From contig CM026554.1 of NCBI GenBank assembly GCA_015143295.1, positions 26,691,215 through 26,755,214 of the forward strand: 64,000 nucleotides of DNA, read 5' to 3'. The notes under the pieces were generated by a model. That model was not told the origin of the DNA and made no database searches. It was given only the letters and a program-made list of their open reading frames with translations. Positions 22,385 through 34,564 of the stretch are shown piece by piece. The translations under genes were made by a program, and so were the position numbers. Each line of letters opens with the position of its first letter. Within the stretch, counting starts at the first letter, position 1. The stretch is from Tetracentron sinense (Eukaryota; Streptophyta; Magnoliopsida; Trochodendrales; Trochodendraceae).

Positions 22385-22550
22385 TGTAGGGAATCCAGAT
22401 AAAAAATTAAGCAGAAAACTGGATCCCGAGGATCTTTACACCATAAAAAGTAACTAATACTATCCATATGTTTTAGTAAAATTACCTCGGTGAATGATGT
22501 TCACCAGTGAAGCAAAATCAACTCGAACCGTCAAAACTCTTTCTACAGAT
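22385..22550 (-). repeat. E7 right LTR, piece 1
   Basis: Matches the start of the left LTR (17745-17912): 'gataaaaaattaag', 'ctggatcccgaggatcttt', 'acctcggtgaatgatgttcacc'. Interrupted at 22550 by E3. Confidence 0.85.
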
Positions 22551-24423
22551 TGTAGACCCGAGATTTTAACCCCACTCCCGATCAGGATAGAACCCAAGGA
22601 GGAATAGTGCTAAAAATGTAAAAAAGAGAGAGTCCCCACTTATTTAGATTGTTAGGAAAAATAGGGTCCCTTAAAAGGTTGGATAAGGCTTTGGTCTTGA
22701 AATAGAGTTCAAGGTAAGAATTCATTTGAGTTAGGGGAAGGTGTTAGGCACCCCTAAACTCCCATCCGGAGATGGTTACCTACTCTTTAAGTCTAAATTA
22801 AAGTGAGGGAAACCATAAGAGAAATTTTCATTTTATCTATATGTTTGATAGGTATTATATGAACAGTAATGTACATGTTAAAATAAGCAGGGACAGGAGA
22901 AGGGTTCTATCCTAGGTGAGCTGAACTCGATCAGGGTTGCCTACGTATCCACTATTAGTGGAATCAAGTCGCATGTAGATCCAGAAAGGTAGTTGATGGT
23001 TTGATTTAATTTGTTTGGATTGTGGGTGTTGGACAGGCTAGGATTTGTCTTTTGGATGTTAGGGTGTTTTTGAATGATTTGGGCTCCTATTAAGTAGGGC
23101 TTGGGCCTTTTATGCTCTTGCCGGGGAGCATTTGGATAGTTTTAGCTCATGTCATGGAGCATTTAGGTTGGGTAAGGGTTTGATAGGATTTGAACCAGAG
23201 TTTGAAGCAAGGTTTGGACAGAGGTTTGGCCAAGGCAAGTAGGGTTTGAACCGAGGTTCGGATAGAGGTTCGACTAGGTAAGTAAGGTTTGAACCAGGGT
23301 TTGAACCTAGGTTCAGATAGAGGTTCGACTAGGTAAGTAGGGTTTGAACCAGGATTTGAACCGAAGTTTGGGTAGAGGTTCGACAGGATAAGCTAAGTTT
23401 GAACCGAAGTTTGGGCAGAGGTTCGACAGGATATGCTAGGTTTAAGTAAAACTGCGCAGGGGTTCGATAGGGCAAGCAGTCTAAGTATTAAAAAACAATA
23501 AAATAGTTAAAACTAATAAAAGACTAAGCAAATGTCAGAGTTTGGCGATATTTTACCTTCTTAGAAATCTGAAAAGATTTCTAAAAAGGGGTCCCAAGAA
23601 TCGACCCTTCGCAATCGATTTTCTCGGGAATCCGGGCGCACTAAGAACTTTGATATCGAAAAGGGAGAGAGATGGAGAAGGAATTGGTGAGAAATAAAGG
23701 AAGAAAGGTGGTATTTATACTGTTTCAGAATAGTGCCCGCGCCGTTTTAAACGGCGCGATTTAATATATTTTAATGAATAGTAAAGCGGTGTGAATAGTG
23801 GGGCGGCAACGCGGATAACACTAAATCCGCGCCATTTTAAAAGGCGAGATTTAATATATTTTATTATGGACAAATAAAATAATAAAAAATGAAGTTTGCA
23901 GTGCAAGTGGGGCCCACATGGTTTCGCGCCTTTTAAAAGGGTGAGGTTACTCTTTGGGGCCTGTTTGACCCTTTAAAAAACTTTTTGTTGGGTTTATGCT
24001 CTTATTTGCTAAAAAACTGTTTTTGTCATTTTAAGCCCATTTTGAGCCTGAAAATAACGAAATTGAACCAAAAAATTTGTAAAATTATTTCGGATGAAAT
24101 CATAACTTTTGACCACTTTTCAGGGGTGGTTTGGTCATTTTACACTCTAGGGGCATTTCAGTCATTTGCTACCGTTTTAAACCCAATTTAATTTCAAAAA
24201 TAGCCAAAATTCATCAAAAAATTTGTAAAATCATTTTGGACAAAATGAAAACATTTTAGCTATTTTTTAGGGGTATTTTGGTCATTTTCATCTTAGGGGC
24301 ATTTTGGTCGTTTTCTACTTGAGGGGTGTTTTTTGGAAATCGAAGCCCGCGGAAAGAGGGTTTTTTAAAGTATTTTTAGAGGTGTGAAAAGAGACTAGGG
24401 GGTACAAATTTGGGGTGTTTACA
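22551..24423 (-). repeat. E3 3' LTR
   Basis: 1873 bp. Minus-strand TATA box TATAAATA at 23712-23719. Upstream of it in element sense lie three palindromes at 23738-23758 (arms CGCGCCGTTT and AAACGGCGCG around one base), about 23829-23849 and 23925-23940. Confidence 0.9.
23738..23940. repeat. Three CGCGCC...GGCGCG palindromes in E3 LTR U3
   Basis: One perfect 21-bp inverted repeat and two eroded relatives, roughly 90 bp apart, immediately upstream of the TATA box in element sense. Equivalent sites in the other LTR are near 32064, 32152 and 32231. Confidence 0.75.
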
Positions 24424-24440
24424 GTTGCCCCGCTTTGTCG
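24424..24440 (-). other. E3 polypurine tract
   Basis: ACAAAGCGGGGCAAC on the minus strand, adjoining the 3' LTR. Confidence 0.65.
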
Positions 24441-24727
24441 GAGGGTGCGGACACGTGAACGACAAAGGCTGGTAACGCTCCAATTTTGCACACATGTGTG
24501 TGGAAAACCTGGGAAAAGATAGAGGAAAAGATAAAATCTACTTAGACTGCTTGCCAGGGACTGGATGACTGAAGGGTGACAAAGGACGGGTGAGCTCATG
24601 CCAAGTCGACACTTGTTAGGGATAGAGGGGGTTATGGTGTATGAAGCTGCCTGCTAATCGATCACACGACCAAGTAGCGGGGTGCATGATGCAAGTGAGG
24701 GAGATGCAAGTGAATGATGATTGTTGC

Positions 24728-25345
24728 AAAACAGGCTTCACAAGAGACCACAAATGATGGTCAATCAGACAACCATGTCAGTTACTCCTTGAAGAGTGAG
24801 CAAGTATTATAGTGATGTGCGGTGTACAAGAATGGCTTCACAAGAGGCCGCAACTGATGGTCGATCAGACAACCGTGTCAGTTACTCCTTTAAGAGTGAG
24901 CAAGTATTGCAGTGCAGTGTATGAAGTGTGCAAGACTTGTTTTACAGGAGGCTGCAACTGATGATCGATCAGACAACCGTGTCAGTTACTCCTTTAAGAG
25001 TTAGCAAGTATTGCAGTGCAGTGTATAAAGTGTGCAAGACTTGTTTCACAGGAGGCCGGTACTGATGGTCGATCAGACAACCGTGTCAGTTACTCCTTTA
25101 AGAGTGAGCAAGTATTGCAGTGCAGTGTATGAAGTGTGGAAGACTTGTTTCATAGGAGGCCGTAACGGATGGTCGATTAGACAACCGTGTCAGTTACTCC
25201 TTTGAGAGTGAGCAAGTATTGCAGTGATGTGCTGTGAAATGTGAACATGTGGTGAAAGATGCAAATGAGTGAAGGTTGGTTACACAACCAGCTTCACGAG
25301 AGGCCACAACTGAAGGTCGATCAGACAACCATTCAGTTACTTTTT
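24728..25345. repeat. E3 tandem array A, about 104 bp units
   Basis: About six units, each with 'gatcagacaaccgtgtcag', 'ttactcctttaagagtgagc' and 'aagtattgcagtg', diverging toward the ends. Located between gag and the 3' LTR. Confidence 0.85.
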
Positions 25346-25381
25346 CAAAAAATGGGTAAGATGCAATTAGTGCTGATAACT

Positions 25382-25622
25382 GCACGGTTGCCCCACTTGG
25401 TACTATGCCATGGTGCAGACAACCGCGCTGTTGCCCCACCGGGTACTATGCTATGGTGCATACAATCGCGCGGCTGCCCCACCGGTTACTATGCTATGGT
25501 GCAGAAAACCACATGATTGCCCCACCGGGTACTATGCTATAGTGCAGACAACTGCACAGTTGCCCCACCGGGTACTATGCCATAGTGCAGACAATCGTGT
25601 TGCCTCACCGGGTAAGATGCCA
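25382..25622. repeat. E3 tandem array B, 43 bp units
   Basis: About five and a half units with 'ttgccccaccgggtactatg' and 'ctatggtgcagacaa'. On the minus strand each contains GGGGCAAC, identical to the end of the polypurine tract. Confidence 0.88.
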
Positions 25623-25689
25623 GCAAGATGAATGAAGTCAGGTTTGAAGGGGTCGCACGACCACTTCAGCACAAGTAAGCAAGAAGATG

Positions 25690-26010
25690 TATAAGTGGAG
25701 ATAGCCAAATGGCTAGTCCACGAGCATGTTTGTAAGCAAGCAGTGTATGATGAATGGAGACAGCCACGTGGTTGCTCCATTTTACCAGCAAGATGCATGA
25801 ATGAGGAAAGCCACACGGCTAACCTATGAGAAAGCAAAATGTAAGGTTAGTGAGGATTGGTTACACAACTGTCTTCACTGAGAATGAATACAAAGCAAGC
25901 AAATGAATACGAAATATGTATAAATGAAGATAGCCACATGGCTAGTTCATGAGCAATCAAAATGTAAATGCATGAAAGGGGATGGCCACGTGGCTTATCC
26001 ATTAGCAAGC
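25690..26010. repeat. E3 degenerate array C
   Basis: Irregular repeats of 'agccacatggctagtccatgagca', about five copies at uneven spacing. Confidence 0.6.
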
Positions 26011-27958
26011 AAATGAAATGAATGATGGGGTATGAGGGGCGAGAGAATGGAGCATGACCATGAGCCTCTATCTAATATCTACCATCTGCCTGATGTATCA
26101 AAATTGCACTGAGGTTATGCCTGGATTTGTCCAGCTGAAATAATCTGCCAGGATAATCTACTTGAACCGATCTCAAGTTCAGGAGAACTGATTGTACTAC
26201 CGAAAGGATTAGCCAAGTTTGAGTTGACTTGCATGAGGACACGCCTCTGACTAACTAAATTGACATGACAGACTGATGTCTCACTGATAGGTTGACAGAA
26301 TGACTTGACAGACTGACAAATCGACATAAGTATTTTGAAAGATGTCCGATATTGCCTGTTGATGGGAAGCCTAGCTAGGATTCCTTTGCCTTAGAAAGGA
26401 ATTGAATAAGTCTGGGTTGATTGCTTCTAAGATAGATAGGTAAATCTGCTCTTGGATGTCCTTGCCAGATGCCAGATGCATAAGATAGTGCTTGACCGTA
26501 GTAGCTGATTGCTACTGGTGGCGCTTGATATGAAAGCTCGCACTTTACGATTTTCCATTTTTTGCCCCTGGACCTTAACAGGTTTCACCAGGACTGGGTT
26601 CACGTTATTTTTGCACACTAACAGGATTGATAATTCCAAACTAAGCCCGTGAAATCAGAAATTTGTCTTTATCCCTTTTTTGACCTTAGAATGACTAAGT
26701 CTTGGGGTCACATAATTTTTGCGCAATGAGGTCGTTTTCGGTATTCACTCATGTCTACGTAATTGACTAATTTTTTCCCTTTTTTTCCCCTGGCAACAAT
26801 GTCAGGGTTGGGGTTGCATAATTTTTGCGCCTTAGTGCCATTTCTGGTTTTCACTAAGCCTGCGATTTTTTATAAGCTGATCTGTTTTCTCCCGTCATTG
26901 CCTGGTAAAATGGTAGAGATTAATGCTTTTGACTACTGATGCTCAAGACCTTTCAAAGATAGGAGGGCTTAGTTACTAGGACGGAACATAGTAGGGGTAG
27001 AAACAATTAAGGCTCAAAGTTTACTTGTCGGGGATAGGACACTCTAAAATATTTTTACTGTATGCAGAGACGGAACCAGTTGGCTTCTCTTCATCATTTT
27101 GGAGATTTTCCATTTTTGCCCTTTTTTTAAATTTCTTTACTCTCCATTTTTTTTTGTTAGCTTTTTCTGGTCTATTTAGAGATAGCTGTTTGGTATCGAT
27201 GAAAAGTTGTCATAATGTGGCCGAACCTATTTTAGGTTGCCTACATATCCACGATCAATGGAATCAGGTCATGCCGTAGTTCAAAATAAGCTTTGCTTTT
27301 GATTGGTTGCATTATGCTCTGTTGATTTATCATCATAGGGTGCCTCAATCTATGGTTTTAGAAAGAAAGGTTATTAAGCTCGACGGGCTAACTAGCATAT
27401 GTTATTGCATGGGTACGAAAGGGAATTTAAGGTTTAACCAAGGATGACCTCCTGTCCTTTCTTTGATTGTTCAAGAGCATGTGTGGTCATTGCATTATCC
27501 TCTTTCAAATATGTTTGATGCTTGATAGCTCGGGGAGGTCTTCGTCACTCATTTGCTTCTTGTCTTCTAATGGATTGGTAGCTCACCTTGAAATCTTTGG
27601 GGAGCAGAATACCTTTCTAGTTCATAAGAGGGTCATGAGTTTTTAGATTACTCACCCATGCAATTACCTTTTGCAGGCTTAGAATCTAGTTCAGTTCCCA
27701 AAACTAGGCATCTCGGAGTAATAAGCAAGACATATTTAAGAAAAGTGAGAGATTTCATTAGAGTATGAAAGGATGTACAGACTCAAATATGGAAAATAAA
27801 GACTGGTGGTCACTAGCCAATATTTTAACTGACAGGGAAGACTTCGATTTAGGCCATCATGGCCATTTGCAAAAAAGAAATTATAGAATAAACCAAAAAG
27901 ACAAAAAACTGGTGAGAATTCTCAAAGTCGGCTATAGAGTGGCTCAGGCTGGTGCACC
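26011..27958. other. E3 3' noncoding region, remainder
   Basis: No ORF with recognisable domains on either strand. Three loose copies of a roughly 110-bp phrase with 'cataatttttgcgc' and 'tggtattcac'-like sequence lie at 26560-26900. Protease, RT and integrase are absent. Confidence 0.6.
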
Positions 27959-29679
27959 TCAGTTTCCTACTGCTGCATGATTAGGGAGAGGGACCTGGTT
28001 GATGTCGGCATTCCCTGGTTGAAACTGAATCTTTCCCGTTTCAAGCATGTCTTGGATTGTGTGCTTTAGATCAAAACACATATCGGTGGAATGCCCCGGG
28101 GCTTGATGATACCCACAATGATGGTCAGCCCTGTATGACCTTGGTAGCGTGACTAGTGGCGGCTTGGTTTCCCTCAGTGTGACTAATTTCTTATCTAGTA
28201 GATAAGGGAGGAGTTGCGTCATGGTATATGGCATGGGTGAGAAGACTCTTCTCTTTTTCTGTTCAAATGTCATCTGCTGCGAGGGAAGCAGTTGCTGAGT
28301 CTGCTCAAGTTGTCGAGGTTGCTGGGGTAAATGGGAATATGGATAGGCATTGTTGTCACCATTTGCACCTCATCCTCTCTTCTCCGTGTATCTTTTCATG
28401 GTGGTTGAGGGAGACTAGAGGATGACACCCCCTTGGATCCTAAGAACATATCAACTGCTCCTACTGTACCCTTAATCCTAGCCCCATATTTGGCCATACT
28501 GCTGAAGTTGGAAATAGGTTGGGCTGTTAGCAAAGTCTTGAATGGATGCTTGAGTGTGCGGAGGAATGCGGTCACCAACTCGTCCTTAGGCAGAGGAGGG
28601 TTCATCTTTCCAGCATTTTCCCTCCATCGAATAGAATATTCAATAAAGGATTCATTCTCTCTCTGAGTTATTCTCTCCAGATCTGCTCTCTATGAGACCA
28701 AGTCAATGTTGTAAGAGTATTGAGCGATAAATGCATCACAGAGGCCTTCCCATGTGCGGACCTTAGTTGGTTCAACCTTGGTGAACCACTATAGGGCTGG
28801 TCCCTTTAAACTTCTCTGAAATAGCTGCATCAACAGCTTGTCACCATGCTCTAGCCGGAACAACTCTTCGCAGTAGACTTTCAAGTGTGTCTTTGGGCAT
28901 CCTTTTCCATTGTATTTCTCAAATTCGGGCATTTTGAAGTCTCGAGGCAATTGAATTCCCGAATGCAGACACATATGTCAGAAGTCCGTGGATGGTAAGT
29001 TGTAGGACCCCTAGGCCCTCTTCACCAATTTTTTTAACCTCTCAATCCGGTCCTTGTAGAAGTCTGGGCTGTGGGCTGAGCTGGTTGATATGCCTGGCTG
29101 CTCTGTATTCTGTACAATCCTTGCCTCCTCCTCCTCATACTGTTCAGTGCATGGTGGCGGGATGTTGGAGGATGGTTGGTTCAACGGTAATGGATTGTGA
29201 GATGGCCAGTTTGAAGGTGATGGGTTGTGAGATGGTGGATTTGGAGGTGGTGGGTTGTAAGATGGTGGATTTGGAGGTGGTGGATTGTGAGATGGTGGAT
29301 TTGAAGGTGGTGGGTTGTGATATGGCAGGTTTGATCGGTTTAAGGCGAGTGGTTCGGCGATCGGGATAGAAGAGGAGGACAGTTGCTTCCTATTCGCGGT
29401 ATTTAAGATATCCTGCATGATGTTTTTCAGTTCTAGGATGCCTTGTTTTGTTCCAAATACCCTCGCCTCTAAATCAGGGATTTGCTGCAGTACATGTTGA
29501 GGTGGTACTAGGCTGTCAGAGTCAGTTTCCACACCTTTGACAACTTGCTTTTCTTGATCAATTAATCTCGTGCTTACTGGAGTCATCTCGAAGAGGCCAG
29601 ATAGCTTAGTACTGCTTCCGCTCAGGGTGCTATAAACTGGGTGGTAATAAGAGGTATGTACAAATGGGTCAGATGACAC
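27959..29679 (-). pseudogene. gag: E3 Tat-type gag remnant
   Basis: Three blocks lie in one frame (29679-29011, 28974-28789, 28605-28396) and a fourth (28273-27959) after a frameshift. Motifs of Tat/Ogre Gag: LPRDFKMPEFEKYNGKGCPKTHL, read as PEFEKYNGKG then PKTHLKVYCEEL; then a capsid region through 28606, NPPLPKDELVTAFLRTL, and the C-terminal CGYHQAPGHSTDMCFDLK with LETGKIQF. The N-terminal part has a low-complexity region of 'PPSNPPSHNPPP' type repeats (29180-29320). In-frame stops at 29011 and 28789 and the frameshift show it is dead. Gag alone would supply particle protein but no enzymes. Confidence 0.85.
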
Positions 29680-30840
29680 TCGAGATGCTAAATGAAGATT
29701 GAATTAAGACAATGATGAAAGCAATGATGAGACACACAAATGATCTAATGGATGACGTTTTGACATGGGACGTTGCCCCTTGTCTGGTTATGAAAATAAG
29801 TATACACAAAATGATGGATGTGGAAAGTCCTAAGACTAATATATGATTTAAACAATATGATGATGAGCAAAATGATTTAATGAAGTTTTTGAATTGACTT
29901 GAATCAAATAAAACAATTTTTTTTATTTTTATGAATTGAACGAATGAATTGATCAAGTATACTCAAAAAAAGATGTGTCAACTCAACATGTGTGACCCAA
30001 TGGGGTGAGTGGATAAAGATCCATTTCACTTACCTGGGTTGTAGGAAACCAGAGCTCATTGGGTTAAGATCAAAATGAATCAATGGGTTAACCATGTGAT
30101 TCGTTTAGAGTCCAGGGTTTTAACCCTCACAACATCTTGTTGACTTAGAAAAGAATAGGGTTAGACCTATCTAGCAATCAAGGCTCACACAAGCTCCGAA
30201 AATGGTTAAGTATAGGGATAAGATTGCCCTTATACCTGAACAAATGATGCGGGAGTGGCTTAAACCAGTAACAGAATAGGGATAAGGTAGTCCCTCCTGA
30301 CGGGTGTTCTTGGTTTATGCGCAAACAAAGACCTATAGTCTATATGCTTATACTGGTATATCCAAGGTTTTTGTCTAAAAGGTTGATGAGCACTTGACTG
30401 TATATGCGACTCCCGGTATAGAACCTACCTGAAAAGGGACAATTAGTGCAAGCGGGAAAGATCAGTCACGTTTACCGGAGATAACCATCTCTCGGTCTAC
30501 AACCAGTACTTTCCATAGATCTTTGGGCTCTTTCATCGGGGATAACCATCCATTGATTGTAAGCTTATCGGATCCAACTAGATAGGTGAAAGGGTCCTTA
30601 TTCTGGTATGCATTGAATATGAATATAAATACAATAATCAAAATCAAGCAATGAATAAAAATGGAATCCTATGCATGTTGCTAAGTTGGCAAACAAATGT
30701 CCGAGATTCGATGAATGATAGTAAAGTAAGAATATGTACAAAATTAGCAGCATATCGATGAAAGTAAAAGTTTCTAATGTGGTTTCCCTTGTTCAATTTA
30801 GACTTAGGTTTCGGCTTGAATACTGGTCTGTGAAACCAGA
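29680..30840. other. E3 leader between primer site and gag
   Basis: About 1.2 kb without a supported ORF. It contains repeated 'gggataa' phrases and two 'ataaccatc' blocks near 30480 and 30540; no function assigned. Confidence 0.5.
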
Positions 30841-30859
30841 GTCCCTAGCAGAGTCGCCA
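30841..30859 (-). other. E3 primer binding site, Tat/Ogre type
   Basis: TGGCGACTCTGCTAGGGAC on the minus strand, three bases inside the 5' LTR. It resembles the tRNA-Arg-type primer site reported for Ogre/Tat elements rather than the tRNA-iMet site of the other elements here. Confidence 0.65.
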
Positions 30860-30862
30860 AAC

Positions 30863-32725
30863 TGTAGACCAGGGATTTTAACCCCACTCCCGATCAGGAT
30901 AGAACCCGAGGAGGAATAGTGCTAAAAATATAGAAAAGAGAGAGTCGCCACCTATTTAGATTGTTAGGGAAAATAGGGTCCCTTAAAAGGTTGGATAAGG
31001 CTTTGGTCTTGAAATAGAGTTCAAGGTAAGAATTCATTTGAGTTAGGAGAAGGTGTTAGGCACCCCTAAATTCCTATCCGGAGATGGTTACTTACTCTCT
31101 AAGTCTGAATTAAAGTGGGGAAAACCATAAGAGAAACTTTCATTTTATCTATATGTTTAATATGTATTATATGAACAGTAATGTACATGTTAAAATAAGC
31201 AGGGACAGGATAGGAGTTCTATCTTAGGTGAGCTGAACCCGATCAGGGTTGCCTACGTATCCACTGTTAGTAGAATCAAGCCACACATAGTTTCAGAAAG
31301 GTAGTTGATGGTTTAATTTAATTTTTTTGGATTGTGGGTGTTTGACAGGCTAGGATTTATCTTTTGGATGTTAGGGTGTTTTTGAATGGTTTGGGCTCCT
31401 ATTCAGGAGCGCTTGGGCCTTTTATGCTCTTGACGGGGAGCATTTGGATAGTTTTAGCTCATGTCAATGAGCATTTGGGTTGGGTAAGGGTTTGATAGGA
31501 TTTGAAGCAAGGTTCGGACAGAGGTTTGGCTAAGGCAAGTAGGGTTTGAACCAGGATTTGAACCGAGGTTTGGACAGAGGTTCGACTAGGTAAGTAAGGT
31601 TTGAACCAGGGTTTGAACCAAGGTTCGGACAAAGGTTCAACTAGGTAAGTAGGGTTTGAACCAGGATTTGAACCGAAGTTCGGGCAGAGGTTCGACAAGA
31701 TAGGCTAAGTTTGTACCGAAGTTCGGGCAGAGTTTCGACAGGATAGGCTAGGTTCAAGTAAAACCCGACAGGGGTTCGACAGGGCAAGCAATCTAAGTAT
31801 TAAAAAATAATAAAATAGTTAAAAATAATAAAAGACTAAGAAAACGTCAGAGTTTAGCGATATTTTACCTTCCGGGAAATGTGAATAGATTTCTAAAAAG
31901 GGGTCCCGAGAATCGACCCTTCGCAATCGACTTTCTCGGGAATCCAGGATCGCTAAGAAGAACTTTGAAATCGAAAAGGGAGAAAGAGGGAGAAGGAATT
32001 GGTTAGAAATGAAGGAAGAGGGGGGGGGGGGAGGGTATTTGTAGTGTTTCAGAATAGTGCCCGCACCATTTAAAAGGGCGTAATTTAATATATTTTAATA
32101 AATAGTAAAGCGGTGTGAATAGTGGGGCGGCAACGCGGATAACACTAAATCCGTGCCGTTTTAAAAGGCGAGATTTAATATATTTTATCATGGAAATGAA
32201 GTTTGTAGTGCAAGTGGGGCCCACAAGGTCCCGCGCCGTTTAAAAGGGCAAGGTTGCCCCTTGGGGCCTGTTTGGCCCTTCAAAAACTGTTTTTTGGGGC
32301 TTTTTTGTTTATGCTCTTATTTGCTGAAAAACTGTTTTTGTCATTTTAAGCCCATTTTGAGCCCGAAAATAGCCGAAATTGAACCAAAAATTTGTAAAAA
32401 TATTTCGGATGACATCATAAATTTTGACCACTTTTCAGGGGCGTTTTGGTCATTTTACACTCCAGGGGCATTTCAGTCATTTTCTACCGTTTTAAGCTCA
32501 ATTTTATTCCAAAAATAGCCAAAATTCATCAAAAAATTTGTAAAATCATTTTGGACAAAATGAAAACCTTTTAGTACTTTTTTAGGGGTATTTTGATCAT
32601 TTTTCACCCTAGGGCCATTTTGGTCATTTTCTACCTGAGGGGCTTTTTTGGAAATCGAAGCCCGCGGAAAGAGGGTTTTTAAAGGTGTGAAAAGAGACTA
32701 GGGGTGAAAAATTGGGGTGTTTACT
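30863..32725 (-). repeat. E3 5' LTR
   Basis: 1863 bp, collinear with 22551-24423. It contains a run of 12 G at 32020-32031 and many 'gaaccaggatttgaaccgaag' repeats at 31500-31770, also present in the other LTR. Confidence 0.9.
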
Positions 32726-33284
32726 GAAATTTCTCAAAGAAAAACTCGAAACTCAATCCTTGTTCTTCGCTATCCCTGTAAAGCTTTTGAATCTTAACTT
32801 GGTCTTGAAGAAACAAGGAGATGAAGAAGAGATGTTGGTGTAGATTTCTATCACCCAAAACCTTAGGGTCCAAAATCCAAGCATCAAAAACTATTTGGAA
32901 TCAACCCAAGGGGCTCACGAAAATTTGGGAAGGGTTCTCTCACCCTTAGCTCATGGTTTGGAGGAGGAGGAGAATAAAATCTCTTCAATCAATTGTGCTC
33001 CATGTTTTTTAGGTGTTGGGGATTATATAGATTAGAATCTTATTCTAATCCTACACCAATTAGGAAACATCCCTTTTAAAGAGAGTTACTATATAATGAT
33101 AACTCTTCTCATTAATTAAAACAAACATTCTAATTAAGGTTTCCTTTTCCTAAAAGGATTCCATAATTAACGGGGTGTAAGTAATTCCTAGATTCTAGGA
33201 ATCCCAACAACCTAACAAACTCCTAACAATTACGATCCTAATCATATTAGGAAACCCCTAAAAGGGGTGGGCATGAGCTATGGG
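32726..33284 (-). repeat. E7 right LTR, piece 2
   Basis: Collinear with 17913-18440 of the left LTR ('ctcaatccttgttcttc', 'ttggtcttgaagaaacaa', 'gattctaggaatcccaacaa'). Bounded by E3 and the ATGGG duplication of the next solo LTR. Confidence 0.85.
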
Positions 33285-33494
33285 TGTAGAGCCCCGAACT
33301 TTTGACATTTATGCATGACACTTTCGTAGCCATTTTTCCTTTAAAGTAGTGCAATTAATAAATAAAGAAGAAATTGCAAATTCCAAAACGTCAAAAATGT
33401 TCCTTTTCGAAGTACGAACCCAACGCAAGTTGACTCGTCGAAATCCGACGAGCGAGTCAAAAGATATGGCCAAAACAGTCTGGACCTACAGGCA

Positions 33495-33678
33495 ACCGAT
33501 CGCTCGGTCCATAGAGCGATCGATCGGTCCAAAACCGATCGATCGGTAGCTATCGACTGGTCAAGATTTTTGTATGGGGAAATTTTCCAGAGAGTTCATT
33601 TTTGGTCGAGAGCTCGGTCAACACACCGATCGCTCGGTAGGCAACCGATCGATCGGTCATAAACACCGATTGCTCGGT
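33495..33678. repeat. CCGATCG palindrome cluster, solo LTR 33285-35578
   Basis: Copies at 33495, about 33515, 33534, 33625, 33643 and 33665, with the GGAAATTTTCCAGAGAG-type spacer between the third and fourth. Located 210-390 bp from the LTR start. Confidence 0.88.
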
Positions 33679-34564
33679 CCTCGTGTTTTTGCAGAAATTT
33701 CATTAAGGGTGTTTTCATCTTTTGGGCGTTTCACTCATACCTTAAAGGCTTTGCCCGATCATTTGAGGGTTCATACACAACCCTTAGAGTCTTTTGAGAG
33801 ATAGAGAGAAAGGAGAAGGGTTTCCAAAACCTAGGTTTTCATTTGGGAGAAATCAAAGGGGTTAAGACCCTAGATCAACCCCAAGCCCGTTTTCTTCAAG
33901 ATCAAGGCTCAAGCATTCGAGGAGCTCGTGATCCAAGCTAGGGCAGCAGCTACATGGTCGTTTTTGGAAGGGGTTTCTTCCTCATTTCTTCAAGGTCGGT
34001 ACTCTTTGCTACCCTCCTAGTTATAGCTTCTCTTTTCCTTTATTTCTTCTTGTTTTCCTTCACTTATATATGTGTTATGAGATTGGTGGTATGAATGGTG
34101 AATGGAGGTGGAAGTTGGCGAATGGATGCCGTGTGGATGATGTGATGAATGAATGGGAAAGGGCATTGTACTAATAATGAACATACAAGTGTGATGTGAT
34201 TATAACCCACCTAGAAAAGCATGATCTAGGTTTAAGTGAATAATGAACACACCCTATGTTTGATGAAATGCCAAGGTGAACAAAATAAATGATAAATTAA
34301 GGGAACTCATGCTTAATTTCTCTTGAAATTTATTAGGGTTCATGATAGTGTGTTTCTTACATTTCTTAAAATGTGTAGATTATTACTCACTTAAATTGTT
34401 ATACGTTATGCTTTGTGAATTACCCCAATTTGCCATATTTAATTCCAAATGCAAGTATGCACACGATTTCACGAGCACGAACGCATGACATGTTTTATCG
34501 GCGTTTTCAAGAATACGGTTTAGAGGTGGGGCATATTTTACGATATGTTTTACCTCGTTCATGG

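Larger units (their letters stand above)
17745..22550 (-). mobile_element. E7: decayed Ty1/copia element, left portion
   Basis: The left LTR (17745-19922) and internal region (19923-22384) are contiguous. The right LTR starts at 22385 and continues in pieces at 32726-33284, 35584-35818 and 59545-60391, split by later insertions. Its end lies beyond the window. The internal region lacks a primer site, gag, protease and the integrase N-terminus: the right LTR abuts mid-integrase codons. Remaining pol is riddled with stops and frameshifts. It is among the oldest insertions here, sitting inside the gypsy gag-protease remnant. Confidence 0.85.
22551..32725 (-). mobile_element. E3: non-autonomous Tat/Ogre-like gypsy element (gag only)
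   Basis: LTRs at 22551-24423 and 30863-32725, TGTAGACC ... GTTTACA (last base changed in the right copy). Orientation is minus: the primer site (30841-30859) adjoins the right LTR. The only coding trace is a decayed gag (27959-29679). Between gag and the 3' LTR there are 3.5 kb without protease, RT or integrase but rich in tandem repeats. This matches the LTR-plus-gag non-autonomous class in plants, with the repeat-rich 3' region of Ogre-like elements. Target flanks CAGAT and GAAAT agree at only three of five positions, so the boundary is a little uncertain. Confidence 0.85.

Noticed and set aside
26011-27958. Search for a hidden RT or integrase in E3
   Set aside because: No RT, RNase H, integrase or protease motif was found in any frame of 24424-27958, so E3 is treated as gag-only.
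28992-29369. Plus-strand ORF of 125 codons with repeated 'GCEMVDLEVV' phrases
   Set aside because: It is the antisense of the proline-rich repeat in the E3 gag N-terminal region.
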